Below, piece after piece: positions 32,105 through 43,997 of a DNA stretch of 64,000 nt; positions within the stretch are counted from its first letter, which is position 1; each line of letters begins with the position of its first letter. The notes under the pieces were generated by a model, which saw nothing but the letters and a program-made list of their open reading frames with translations, was not told where the DNA came from and searched no databases. The stretch lies in NCBI GenBank assembly GCA_025667525.1, contig CM046878.1:391844974-391908973 (forward strand). Direction: 5' to 3'. The stretch is from Glebionis coronaria (Eukaryota; Streptophyta; Magnoliopsida; Asterales; Asteraceae). The position numbers and the translations under genes were made by a program.

Positions 32105-35100
32105 TGTAACACCCCTGAATATCAGTCATAGCAGCGGAAGGGTCCTTGGGTGTTACTTACATGATTCAAGCTCATAATCATATAAAACGGCTCAAAAAGA
32201 GTCGTTTTGATAAAAACATCCATTCATTCATGTTACAATAAAACTCTACACATGGTCCCAAATAACTAGAAGTTTATAAAACACAGTATATGGCAAAAGT
32301 TCTTTGAATTGATATAATTTATAAAAGCGGGCCAAAACATTTCAAATATACAATCTTCACGAAACCGTCATCCTCGAGTGCCTTTCCAATGGACCTGAGA
32401 TAAAACATGTTATAAAGTCAACATAAATGTTGAGTGAATCTATAGAGTTTAAATTAAATAAAGAGAACACAAGTATTCAAAATAACTTTCCTTGGTTAGT
32501 AATTCATCGATAGACAATTATGTTGTACGGACATAATCATTAGTGTCATTACATAAGCCTCATGACATTGAACGTTAACATATATTATTCATCCCGGCAC
32601 ACCTAGCCAAGTGCGAATATTTCTCTTATACAATGCATCCGATGTTTCATTACTAGTGTGTCACAACACCACGCGATAGCTAGTCGCGACCGGACTAGGC
32701 GTCACCCTGATAGATCTATCCATAGCATTAGCGTTCCTTCGATTAACAATTCACGATTCATGGGTCTTTTAAGGCTAAAACTAACTTATGTAATAATTTT
32801 CATCTAAGCATACAATCGGGTTCCTTATGTTCTTATTTAAAACAAACATAGGTTTACCACAACTTATAGTTGTGCCCCTCAATTTCAATAAAACAATCTC
32901 TAATAAATAGGGTTCCCACAACTTATAGTTGCACCTATTAATTTAATAAAACAAGCATGTTATCCCCCTCACAGGTTTCTAAAACAATAAAAGAATTTAA
33001 AAGCGAGGCTATAGACTCACCTTAGCCAATAGTGGTAATGAGACGATCGCCGACGATTAGTGATACCCGTTTAAACACGAAAACCGCAACCTACCAAATA
33101 AGGCGCGCTCGTTAATAATCGACTCAAGTATAAATCATACTTAAATAATACAAAACTCAAAATTACACAATCATGACAAACCCAAAAAATTAACAATACA
33201 AGTGATATTACTATATCCTTTTATTCAACACTATTCGTTTAAACACTTGCACTCTTGACATTGACCCGTCCTAAGACGCCAAGTCAACGCAAGTCAACTT
33301 ATCACTTTACTTCACTCGGACTAGTAACTAAGTCATTGATATAATGAATAAACACTTGATTAAATCACCATGTCCTATACTGAATACTCAAACTCACGCC
33401 ACACGAGCATTGAACTACGTGTCCAAAATAAAAATCAGCATGTACACTCCAAATGTACACACCAATCTACCCTATCTAGACTTGTCCGATTTCGACGAAA
33501 CTTGGTGACAAACTCACACATAATATGAATAAGAATCAGTAAAAATTTCATCTAAAAATATTACTTCTAAGACCTTCTTCCCGACACATCTTTGTGTTAT
33601 AAAAACTGGACAGTTTTACGCCTTTTACTTGTAAAACCATTTTTATATATCTAAATAATTCCGTTTACAAAACCGACACTCGGGTTTGAAAATAGACTCA
33701 TAAGCTGAGGTTTATAGACTTACAACAGTCCTTGATAATTTTTAAAACTCATTCTATAGTCCCCGAGATTCGATCCAAATATCGACAACAACTATATATT
33801 GCGCCGATACTCGTCTCCCGGTACACGAATAATCAAACTATCATAACTTCTCGCTCTTTTGGAGCTAGAAGCTCTAATTTATATCAAATCGAAGCTAATC
33901 GAATTATCTACAACATGATATCATCACCTCAACCTATGTTCAAACTTAAGACATCCGAAAACAGCTTTGAACTCACTGCCTAAAATAAACTTTTTGAAAA
34001 TCATACTAAAACATTTTTCTAATATATTTTACCCAATTCCTTACTCCTAATATTATCCTACTATCATCCTAACCCATTGATCAAACTCTTATTATGCTTG
34101 CATGTCACTTTAATTAATTTTCTTTCCAACTTTCAAGTACAAAAACTAGTAAGATCAATATCCATAATATAATAACAATATAAAAGATGATCATACAAAA
34201 GATTAAATAATCATAATTCACAAAAATAAAAGTCATGATCTGTGTAAGTAAATTTTATACTAAAATGATCCTCTTTCAAAATCTAGAATGTGTCTTTGAT
34301 TAGTTTTGGATTGATCAACATATAAAATCAAAGAAAAAGGTGTTTTGGTGGCTAGAGGGTGACGGCATCAAGGAGGGTGAAGGAGAGATCTTTGTAAAAT
34401 TTTAATAAAAAATATGATGCTAGTGGATGTTAGGTGGAAAGTTGGATTTATATAGTAATGGAAGTTGAGGGTAATTTTTGCCAAAGTTGTATAGTTTTGG
34501 ACCAAAAAGTAATTAAATAATTTAAAAGTAGAAAATGACTATTAGTCAAAGTTGAAAATATTTACGGGACTCGGGTTTTGTAAAAATACTTTTCAAAAGT
34601 TAAAACGCTTCATAAATATAATAATATAGCTTCGACACAACTTAAAACATAATTAAATCGAAGACGTCGAAAATGTTCAATATCGAGACTATCGATAATA
34701 AAACATAAATTTTTGGGAATCCGTCGGTATCGCGATCACTAAGGCTAGGCACAACACATGGGGGTCGCGACCTAGTTTTTTCGGCCGGCGACCTAGTGCG
34801 ACCTATTTGCCACAACCCGGCGACCTAGTGCGGCCTATTTCAATTTTTTTTACTTTTATATTTAATAAAAATAACATTTTATATTTAATAAAAATAATAT
34901 TTTATTCCCAAAAAAATATATTTTATTCAATACAACACGCATTACACTTAAAAAAACAAAAAACATTATATAAACTAAAAAACATTACGGAACATTAGAA
35001 GTAAAGAGGGTATAATGCATTAGCTAAAACTAACTCCAAAAATTGTCAAATTAATATATGTTGTGAGGAATTAAACAAAGCTCGATATATTAAAATTTGG

Positions 35101-35523
35101 AAATTTTTTATAAAATTTATATAATTAAAACACGATTAAAACATGTTAAATTTAAAAAAAAAAGTTTTTTTTTTTATTAAACACCCAAACACACAGACAC
35201 ACATGGGAGACCGAGTTTTCAACTAGACCGTGGGTGGAGTCGATTTGCGCTCGACCTAGTCCGGCGACCGAATCGCCGCAACGCGACGACTCGGTCGCGA
35301 CCTACTGGCGACCGGGTTTTTTCCGGTGCGTTGTGCCTAGCCTAATAGATCTCGTCATTCGTTAAAACGTAAAACACGAGAAATAAAGATAATTACAATA
35401 AAGTCATTCATATGATAATTTGAGAATATAATATCGATACTTAATGTATTCCTTGTTAAAATAAGCATATAATACTTAATAGTCGAGATTAAAATATCGA
35501 CCTGAAATTGACGGATTGTCACA
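32105..35523 (-). repeat. Ty3-A 3' LTR (with MITE)
   Basis: On the minus strand it starts TGTGACAATCC and ends GGGTGTTACA. Compared with 41182-43997 it has one extra segment, 34743-35345. Its PBS-side end can form a hairpin from GTAACACCC (32106-32114) and GGGTGTTAC (32148-32156). Confidence 0.88.
34743..35342. mobile_element. 600-bp MITE, PIF/Harbinger-like, inside the Ty3-A LTR
   Basis: Terminal inverted repeats GGCTAGGCACAAC...GTTGTGCCTAGCC flanked by a TAA duplication (34740-34742, 35343-35345). The sister LTR at about 43810 reads GATCACTAATAG with a single TAA, which is the empty site. The ends are GC-rich with several (G)CGACCTA(G) words in both subterminal regions. The core is AT-rich with no ORF of length. 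A 3-bp TAA/TTA duplication fits the PIF/Harbinger superfamily; TIR identity was not searched. Confidence 0.88.
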
Positions 35524-36010
35524 TCATCCCCACCAAATTGGGATCTTCGTCCCTGAGATCAACTTGCGTTCTTCCGCGATCGCTCGTTGAAATTAAAGAG
35601 ATAATTATGTTTTGGTCCTCGTCTTGAGTTCCATCAGATTTGACAATAGGAATTTGACTTTGCTTCGGTTGTCTAAATTCCTTATCGATAATATCAACAA
35701 GTTCGTTGATGAAATTCAACTTACCGTCGACTCATACTTCGTCAAAAGGATAATAAGATCTTCGTCGGAAAGAAATTTCTTTACTTCGACATATGAAAAA
35801 GTATCATGAATCCCTGGTAACTCTCGAGGTAATGTAAGTTTTCATGTCACCGGACCTACACTAGATGTTATCTCGAATGGTCCAAACATAATGAGGACTT
35901 AACTTCTCACGTTTTCCAGAACATATAAAACCTTTTCCATGGTGATAGCTTTGGCATAACTTTTCCACCTACCTCGAATTCCAATGGTTTTCGCTTCACA
36001 TTATCATAGC
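35524..36010 (-). pseudogene. Ty3-A integrase C-terminal / chromodomain-side remnant
   Basis: Out-of-frame fragments of the Ty3 integrase end can be read on the minus strand: RKPLEFEVGGKVMPK and SPWKRFYMFWK near 35990-35920, LPGIHDTFSYVEVKKFL near 35810 and the ORF MNFINELVDIIDKEFRQPKQ (35719-35519). Those match the usual order after the integrase core. Integrase catalytic residues are absent. Copy B has the same arrangement. Confidence 0.7.
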
Positions 36011-36384
36011 ATTTATGGTTACTGTAATCGGTTAACAAACAATTCCAAGTTCACGCGATCAGTTTATTTATCAGAATAAAATGTGCAGAGTCAGTCAATC
36101 AACACTGACACAAATTAAATTAAATCGAGACTGATTTTTCAAGAGCTTAACAATGAATCCATTGTAATTTGCTCCTTCCTCCAAAATGATAACGAATAAA
36201 ACAATGGCAATCACTTAAAGGCTTATTTATCTCTTTTAATCCGTAATACATTATAGGCTCTTACTATCGGTGGATACCGTACATTTAGTGCCATACAATT
36301 AATGTCTCCATAGAAAAATAGTAAAATCACCACACCTCATTACAAGTCATTGGTTGTGTAGTTTCCTCATTCTTCCTAGGTTTC

Positions 36385-37500
36385 CTACAAGCATACACAC
36401 ATCAAAATAACTCTAAATCCTTTAAAAGGTATATCACGATCAACAACAAAATCTTTACTTCTTTCGGATAATGATAAGATCAGCGTGTTGCAGAGTTTCC
36501 TTTTCATGTTTTGAAAAGCTTCCTCTTCGTCAACGTCACACACATATGGTTCATTTTTTTTAATTAGCTTAGTTAATGGTTTTGATATCAAATAGAATCC
36601 TTCAATAAACCTTCAGTAGTAACGAGCCAAACCTAGAAATAGTCGTACTTCAGTTGAAGTAGTTCGAGCATTTAAATTTTCGATGGCTTTGATTTTCGCA
36701 GGATTAACATGTACCCCACTTTTATCAGTCAGATGTCAGAGAAATCGTACAGAACTAAGCCAAATATCACACTTTGAGAGTTTTGCGTACAACATTTCCT
36801 TCTTTAACAAGTTCAAGATAGTCTTTAAGTGTTCGGCCAGTTCTTCCTCGCTCTTAGAGCAGATTAGAATATCATCAAAGAAAACAATCACGAATTTATC
36901 AAGATACGGCTTACAAATGCGATTCTTTAAGTCCATGAATACAACAGATGTATTAGTCAAACCAAAAGGCATAACACGAAACTCATAATAATCATCACGA
37001 GTTCTAAACGTCGTAATAGGAATATCTTCCTTGCGTATGCGAAGTTAATGTTAAGAAAAACAAAGATCAATCTTGGAGAAAACACGAGAACTTGAAGTTG
37101 ATCAAATAGATCATAAATTCTTAAAAGCAGGTAACCATTCTTGATCGTTAGCTTATTCAGCTCTCGGTAATCGATACACATACCAAACGAACCATCTTTC
37201 TTCTTAGTGAACAGAATAGGATTTCTACAAACTGATGAGCTCGATCGAATAAAACCTCTATCAGATAGTTCTTTAAACTGCACAATTAATTCCTTCAGCT
37301 CGGATGATGCTAATTGATATGGCGCACGTGTCACAGTTGCAGCACCGGGAATTAGATCAATTTGGAATTATATTTGCCTTGGAGGCGGAAGCCTTATAAA
37401 ATCTTCCAGAATCACTTCAGGATAGTCACGAATGACTACAATATCTCTACTCACTTTTCTTACGATTCCTTCTAGGATACCAAAGCCAGGAATAATCCAC
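36385..37500 (-). pseudogene. Ty3-A reverse transcriptase remnant
   Basis: In pieces on the minus strand: [20 protein letters not shown] and [20 protein letters not shown] with [14 protein letters not shown] (37334-37150), then [15 protein letters not shown], and the catalytic motif [15 protein letters not shown] (FDD in place of the usual YIDD). [20 protein letters not shown] follows, and finally a short RNase H start (36591-36385). Frameshifts and stops break every segment. Of the surrounding pol, protease and the RNase H/integrase core are missing. Confidence 0.85.
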
Positions 37501-37559
37501 AACCTTTTTCGATATACTTACGAGCTCTAATGCACGAAACGATTTTTCAATTTGGAATT

Positions 37560-38203
37560 ATTTTTCCCTTCAGTAACCTCATCAGCCTTGCCTTGAATTA
37601 TGAGTCCCATGAGCTAATAAGCCATGAAGACAACTTCACAAATAGTAAATGGCTTAGAAGAAGTCACATCACCGCGTATATTCTTGGTCAGACGTGAATA
37701 TACTGCTTGACCTTGACGGTTCGGGTTCCACAATTCTTGGACATAAAGGAGTCAACTTGTGGAAACACTTGATATATCTACCAATGTTAGTTCCGTTCAG
37801 TTTAACGGGGTACAACACTTACTCCATACTTTGGAAATACTTCAAGAACAAACTCATCAGTTAACCGCTTCCTCACCTCAGTCCATGGTGTCCCATAAGT
37901 AACCATACCTATGGAAGCAAGTTTGTCATTCCATCAAATTAATGCACGACCTTGGAGAGTAGCGATTTTAAATTGCACCTTATCCTCCTGATTAGGGTCA
38001 CTGATTCGAAAGACTGCCGCCAGCTTTTCAACAACTGACACAATCCTCCATCATATTTAGTCCCCTTAAGAGTCTACGGTTTGAACTTCATGAATGAAGT
38101 GTAGTTATGGCCTCTAATTTCGGGCACATTTGTTCCATCAGTACCACGAACATTATTGGCTCTAGCTTCAGCTCCACCGGTTCCAGTACCACCAGTTGTA
38201 GCT
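37560..38203 (-). pseudogene. Ty3-A gag remnant
   Basis: The minus strand can be read as a Gly/Thr/Ala-rich start (TGGTGTGGAEARANNVRG) then GHNYTSFMKFKP, LKGTKYDGG and later pieces resembling Ty3 gag (a tract near 37950 with LINLMEW-like text and HKLTPLCPRIVEPE near 37730). It is interrupted by many stops. The first codons continue across the solo LTR at 39713-39740 (an ATG near 39740), so the solo LTR split this gag. Confidence 0.55.
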
Positions 38204-39712
38204 TGATAGGTGTGTAAACACCCATCCTTTTACCACTTAATTCTGGCTAAAACGATACCAAAACGCGTATTTAATATCATTTGTTTGGAATTATGCGTGT
38301 TTTTTGTGTTTATTGTGTTTTCAGAGCCAACCGGATGAATATTGGAGAAAACATGGGATTGCACGGGATTTATCGAAGAAAAAGACTCAAGATGAAGTCT
38401 ATTGTCCAAGAGATGCAAAAGATTTGAAGTCACTGGGCCTATTCGAAGATTTATCGAAGAAAATGACCAAAGATGGAAGATTTACATAAGTCGAAGAAAC
38501 TCAAGTCTATTAAACGAAGAAATTAAAAGACGAGTTGAATTTAATCGACGACAAATCCCGAATCAGAATCGAAAACGTCAACTTTTCTGAAAAGACAAGA
38601 AGACAAGAAGAACGGGAGAAAGCCCACTCACCAATCAAAGGGAACACCTATATAAAGGGTTCCCCTCACACTTTTCATTGAGTAGTATTTTAGTTTTTCT
38701 TCTCCCCTCTTTTTTCTCCCTTTCTGTTCGTAGGTTTCACCAACACCACTAGGGTGTTTGGTTATTTTGATCTTTGTTTTTCAATCTTGTAATTTCATCC
38801 TTGTTTCATGATTGTTAAAACCTTAGTCATTCAATATATCAATCTTTCCATTTCATCTTGTTCATCTTCATCTATTTGGTTAAAAGTTTAAGTTCTTATT
38901 TGATTGATTTGATCTTCAAAAGTTGTTTGGTTTTATGTTTTTATTGATGGGATTTGTCATTATTGGTTAGTATATCATTTGTGTTTAGCTTTATTTAAGA
39001 TTTGGTGAAAAACTTGGTGATTTTTGGCTTAAAATCGATTTCCCCTGTTCTTCGGTATTGTTACTGTTCTTGAATATTCCCAGGTTCCGGATGAACCAAA
39101 TCTTCTGAATGAACACAAAGTTCCGGATGAAAAAAATCTTCCGAATGAACTGAAAGTTCCGGATGAACAAAATCTTCCGAATGAGTTCCAAAAGTTCCGA
39201 ATAAGTTTTATTTCCAAAACTTCCGAATCAACTTCCGAAGAAAGTTCCGGATAAAGTTCCGGGTGAACTTCCGAATTAACTTCCGAGTAAAGTTCCGAGT
39301 GAAGAATTTTTCAAAGTTCCGAATCAATTTTCCTTAAAAGTTCCGGATGAACTTCCGAGTCAATACTTCCGAACCAACTTCCGAGTGAACTTCCGGATCA
39401 AGGTGTACTTCCGAATCAAATTTCTTTTAGTCTTACTTACTGTTTCTTATTGAGCATTTTTAAGTCTGTCTTACTGTTTCTCATTGTTTCTTCATTTTAT
39501 ATTTTAAGTTTAATTTTAATTCTAGTTTATTAATTGTTATTAATTTAATTGCTTTTAAATTTAAGTTTACATTTTAGAGCATTTAACATTTAGTAGATTA
39601 GAAAACCAATCCCCTTTTTAGTAACCAAGAACAATCATTCCACTTAGAACCAAGATCAATTCGAGAGGATATCGAGAGAATAGAGAGAACCCCATACAAA
39701 AGGATAGTATCA
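38204..39712 (+). mobile_element. Solo LTR related to the Athila-like element
   Basis: 1509 bp from TGATAGGTGTGTAAACACCC to GATAGTATCA, flanked by TAGCT at 38199-38203 and 39713-39717. The start, the AAGAAAAAGAC region and overall layout match the LTRs at 45996 and 53227 but with much divergence, so it is a related subfamily. It has a TATA box (CCTATATAAAGGG near 38648) and a TTCCGGATGAA/TTCCGAATGAA repeat tract at about 39083-39411. A solo LTR arises by recombination between the two LTRs of an inserted element. Confidence 0.9.
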
Positions 39713-39717
39713 TAGCT

Positions 39718-41160
39718 TCAGCTCCAGACCCATTTTTCATGATGACCATGAATTCAGTTAAAGATTTAGCAACTTATTCACTAATAACTTGGCTCATTCG
39801 TGCCTTAGTCATAGCTTTCATTGACTGCATGATTCTTATGACACACAAATCAAATCGTAATGAGTATTCATTCAATGATTGCGTTATACCACATGAATTT
39901 AAAAGAGAAAAGCAAGGAAAGATAATAATAGAACGATGTAGAATTTGAAATCAAAAGATAGTCATTTCATTGATCACAAACTAGTACAAGTTGTATTGTT
40001 AAGCATTATAGATTGTCATCGTCTAATGCTATATAACTTAAAAGACTAGTCCTACTAACTGATGTCACAGTTTAGTTAGTGATTTATGAAAATATACTAC
40101 AATTGATAAGCTAATACACAAGATTTACTAGGTAATTCGCGTGACTAAGAAGGCTCCTAGGTCCCACTAGAAGAAGATTTCTTTAGTGTTTTTCAGAGAC
40201 GCTTGATATCCTCCTTAATTGGCGGTTTTGGAAAAGCCCCAATACAACCATCTCACGATCAAAGAATTAGAGGAACAAAATCAAAGAATGAATCGACCAA
40301 ATGTATTACAATTCAATAAGAGTTTAATCACGCAGATGCTATATGCTTAAGCCCACACGTTTAAAAATCATTATTTCCATGGATTGATCAAATCCATCCA
40401 AATAAGATTTAGAAATTTGTGGTTCAATAATTTATAATTTCCTTGTTCAACTAAATGGCCAATTCATTTCAACAAGACAATTATAAATCACCGTATTTAA
40501 GCATCGCCAGCTCAACGCAGAAAATGAAGATCGAAACAAACGAGAAACCGATTTAGCAGAATATGATCAGTGATATGATATGGAATCTTGGTTGGCATGT
40601 GAACACCATAACAATCAATCTCAGTTCCTAGCAATCAATAGTACCATCTCAGACAAATTTGTTTCTTTCAAAACAGTAGAATGTCGAAGATTAATGAAAA
40701 TGCAGATTTAATTTGCTAAACGAAATAAACGGATCGATAAATCAAGAATAAGAACCAAGGAATCAAAATCCTTGTAACCAAAAGAACATTATCAAGAATG
40801 TTAACCATTTCGTTGGGATCATGTATATTCACAACTTAGTTAGTCTCGAGAATAACAAGATTTATTTCAGAAATAGCTTCAGCGCTAGCATTAAAATGAC
40901 TATGGTGGCTTCGTGACAATATACGTCGTATAAATATCTCGTATAAGTATAAAACTATCATTTATAATTAAATAAATGAAAACATACTTTGTAATTCATA
41001 AGTACAAATCATCGATAAAGATTACAACATATATATAATCTCATATATATATATAAATACTATCATTCTCGTCCATTGGCAACTCGAAGGTTTCGCTTGC
41101 AACTGTTATAGTTAAAAGATTTCAAAAATTCATTTTTGGAAAACCTTTTCGTTCTCTAAA
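39718..41160 (-). other. Ty3-A leader and 5' untranslated region
   Basis: No coding potential. It matches the corresponding part of element C (for example 39955-40230 with 62640-62890: both have GAAGAAGATTTCTT and TCATTGATCACAAAC-like words). A short (AT)n tract lies at 41042-41056 close to the primer site, where C has a 170-bp (AT)n. Confidence 0.6.
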
Positions 41161-41164
41161 ACTT

Positions 41165-41178
41165 GAGCTCTAATACCA
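41165..41178 (-). other. Ty3-A primer binding site
   Basis: The minus strand reads TGGTATTAGAGCTC three bases from the LTR end at 41182. It is an initiator tRNA-Met-type site with one change (TGGTATCAGAGC expected). Confidence 0.72.
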
Positions 41179-41181
41179 ATC

Positions 41182-43997
41182 TGTAACACCCCCAAATTTC
41201 GGTCATAGCAGCGGAAGGGTCCTTGGGTGTTACTTACATGATTGAAGCTCATAATCATAGAAAACGGCTCAAAACGAGTCGTTTTGATAAAAACATCCCT
41301 ACATTCATGTTACAATAAAACTTTACACATGGTCCCAAATAACTAGAAGTTTATAAAACACGGTATATGACAAACGTTCTTTGAATGGATATAATTTATA
41401 AAAGCAGGCCAAAACATTTCAAATATGCAAGCTTCACGAAACCGTCATCCTCGAGTGCCTTTTTAATGGACCTGAGATAAAACAAGCTATAAACTCAACA
41501 TAAATGCTGAGTGAATCTATAGAGTTTAAATTAAATAAAGAGAACATAAGTATTCAAAATAACTTTCCTTGGTTAATATTTCATCGACAGACAATTATGT
41601 TGTACGGACATAATCACTAGTGTCATTACATAAGACTCGTGACATTGAATGTTAACATATATTATTTCAGCCCAACACACCTAGCCAAGTGCGTATATTT
41701 ATCTTATACAATGCATTCGATGTTTCATTACTAGTGTGTCACAACACCACGAGATAGCTAGTCGTGACCGGACTGTGCGTTACCCCGATAGATCTATCCA
41801 TAGCATTAGCGTTCCTTCGATTAACAATTCACGATTCATGGGTCTTTTAAGGCTAAAACTAAATTATGTAATAATTTTCATCTAAGCACACAATTGGGTT
41901 CCTTGTGTTCTTATTTTAAAACAAACATGGGTTTACCAAAACTTATAATTGTACCCTTCAATTTCAATAAAAAAATCTCTAATAAATAGGGTACCCACAA
42001 CTTATAGTTGCATCCATTAATTTAATAAAACAAGCATGTTATCCCTCTCGCGGGTTTCTAAAGCAATAAAAGATTTTAAAAGAGAGGCTATAGACTCACC
42101 TTAGCCAATAGTGGTAATGAGACGATCGCCGACGATTAGTGATACCCGTTTAAACACGAAAACCGCAACCTACCAAATAAGGCGCGCTCGTTAATAATCA
42201 ACTCAAGTATAAATCATACTTAAATAATAAAAAACTCAAAATTAAAAAACCATGACAAACCCGAAAAATTAACAATACAAGTAATATTACTATATCCTTT
42301 TATTCAACACTATTCGTTTAAACACTTGCACTCTTGACATTGACCCGTCCTAAGACGCCAAGTCAACGCAAGTCTACTTATCACTTTACTTCACTCGGAC
42401 CAGTAACTAAGTCATTGATATAATGACTAAACACTTGAGTAAATCACCATGTCCTATAGTGAATACTCAAAGTCACGCCACACAATCATTGAACTACGTG
42501 TCCAAAATAAAAATCAGCATGTACACTCCAAATGTACACACCAATCTACCCTATCTAGACTTGTCCGATTTCGACGAAACTTGGTGACAAACTCACACAT
42601 AATATGAATAAGACTCAGTTAAAATTTCATTTAAAATATTACTTCTAAGATCTTATGTCCTACTCATCTTTGTGTTCTAAAAACCGGACAGTTTTACGCC
42701 TTTTACTTGTAAAACCATTTTTATATATCTAAACAATTCCGTTTACAAAACCGACACTCGGGTTTGAAAATAGACTCATAACCTGAGGTTCAGAGATTTA
42801 CAACTGTCTTTGACACTTTTTAAAACTCGTTCTATAGTCCCCGAGATTCAATCTAAATATCGACAATAACTATATATTGTGCCGATACTCATCTCCCGGT
42901 ACACGAATAATCAAACTATCATAACTTCTCGCTCGTTTGAAGGTAGAAGCTCTACTTTATCAAATCTAAGCTAATCGAATTCTCTACAACATGATCTCAT
43001 CACCTCAATCTATGTTCAAACTTAAGACATCCAAAAATAGCTTTGAACCCACTGCCTAAAATTAACTTTTTGAAAATCATACTAAAACAATTTTCTAATA
43101 TATTTTACCCAATTCCATACTCCTAATATTATCCTACTATCATCCTAAACCATTGATCAAACTCATATTATGCTTGCATGTCACTTTAATTAATTTTATT
43201 TCCAACTTTCAAGTATAAAAACTAGTAAGATCAATATCCATAATATAATAACAATATGAAAGATGATCATACAAAAGATTAAATAATCATAATTCACAAA
43301 AATAAAAATTATGATGCATGTAAGTAAAGTTTATACCAAAATAATCCTCTTTCAAAATCAAGAATGGGTCTTTGATTAGTTTTGGATTGATCAACATAGA
43401 AAATCAAAGATGAAGGTGTTTTGGTGGCTAGAGGGTGACGGCATCAAGGAGGGTGGAGGAGAGATCTATGTGAAATTTTTATAAAAAATATGATGCTAGT
43501 GGATGTTAGGTGGAAAGTTGGATTTATATAGTAATGGAAGTTGAGGATAATTTTTGGCAAAGTTGTATAGTTTTGGACCGAAACGTAACTAAATAATTTA
43601 AAGGGTAGAAAATAACTATTAGTCAAAGTTGACAATATTTACGGGACTCGGGTTTCGTAAAAACACTTTTCAAAAGTTAAAACGCTTCATAAATATAATA
43701 ATATATTTTTGACACAACTTAAAACATAATTAAATCGAAAACTCTGAAAATGTTAAATATCGAGACAATCGATAATAAAACGTAAATTTTTGGGCATCTG
43801 TCTATATCGCGATCACTAATAGTTCTCGTTATTCGTTAAAACGTAAAACACGAGAAATAAAGATAATTACAATAAAGTCATTCATATGATAATTTGAGAA
43901 TATAATATCGATACTTAATGTATTCCTTGTTAAAGTAAGCATATAACACTTAATACTCGAGATTAAAATATCGACCTGAAATTGAAGGATTGTCACA
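41182..43997 (-). repeat. Central Ty3 LTR shared by copies A and B
   Basis: 2816 bp. It has a primer site on its low side (element A) and a polypurine tract on its high side (43998-44008, element B), so it is both A's 5' LTR and B's 3' LTR. The hairpin GTAACACCC (41183-41191) / GGGTGTTAC (41225-41233) is present. Confidence 0.88.

Larger units (their letters stand above)
32105..43997 (-). mobile_element. Ty3 element A (Tekay/chromovirus-like), defective, with two insertions
   Basis: LTRs at 32105-35523 and 41182-43997. On the minus strand the order is LTR, primer site (41165-41178), leader, gag remnant, RT remnant, integrase C-terminal remnant, polypurine tract (35524-35534, GGTGGGGATGA) and LTR. 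With the 600-bp MITE and its 3-bp duplication removed, both LTRs are 2816 bp. The interior is only about 4.1 kb without the solo LTR, so protease, most of RNase H and the integrase core are missing. The right LTR is shared with copy B, so there is no ordinary right flank. Confidence 0.85.
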
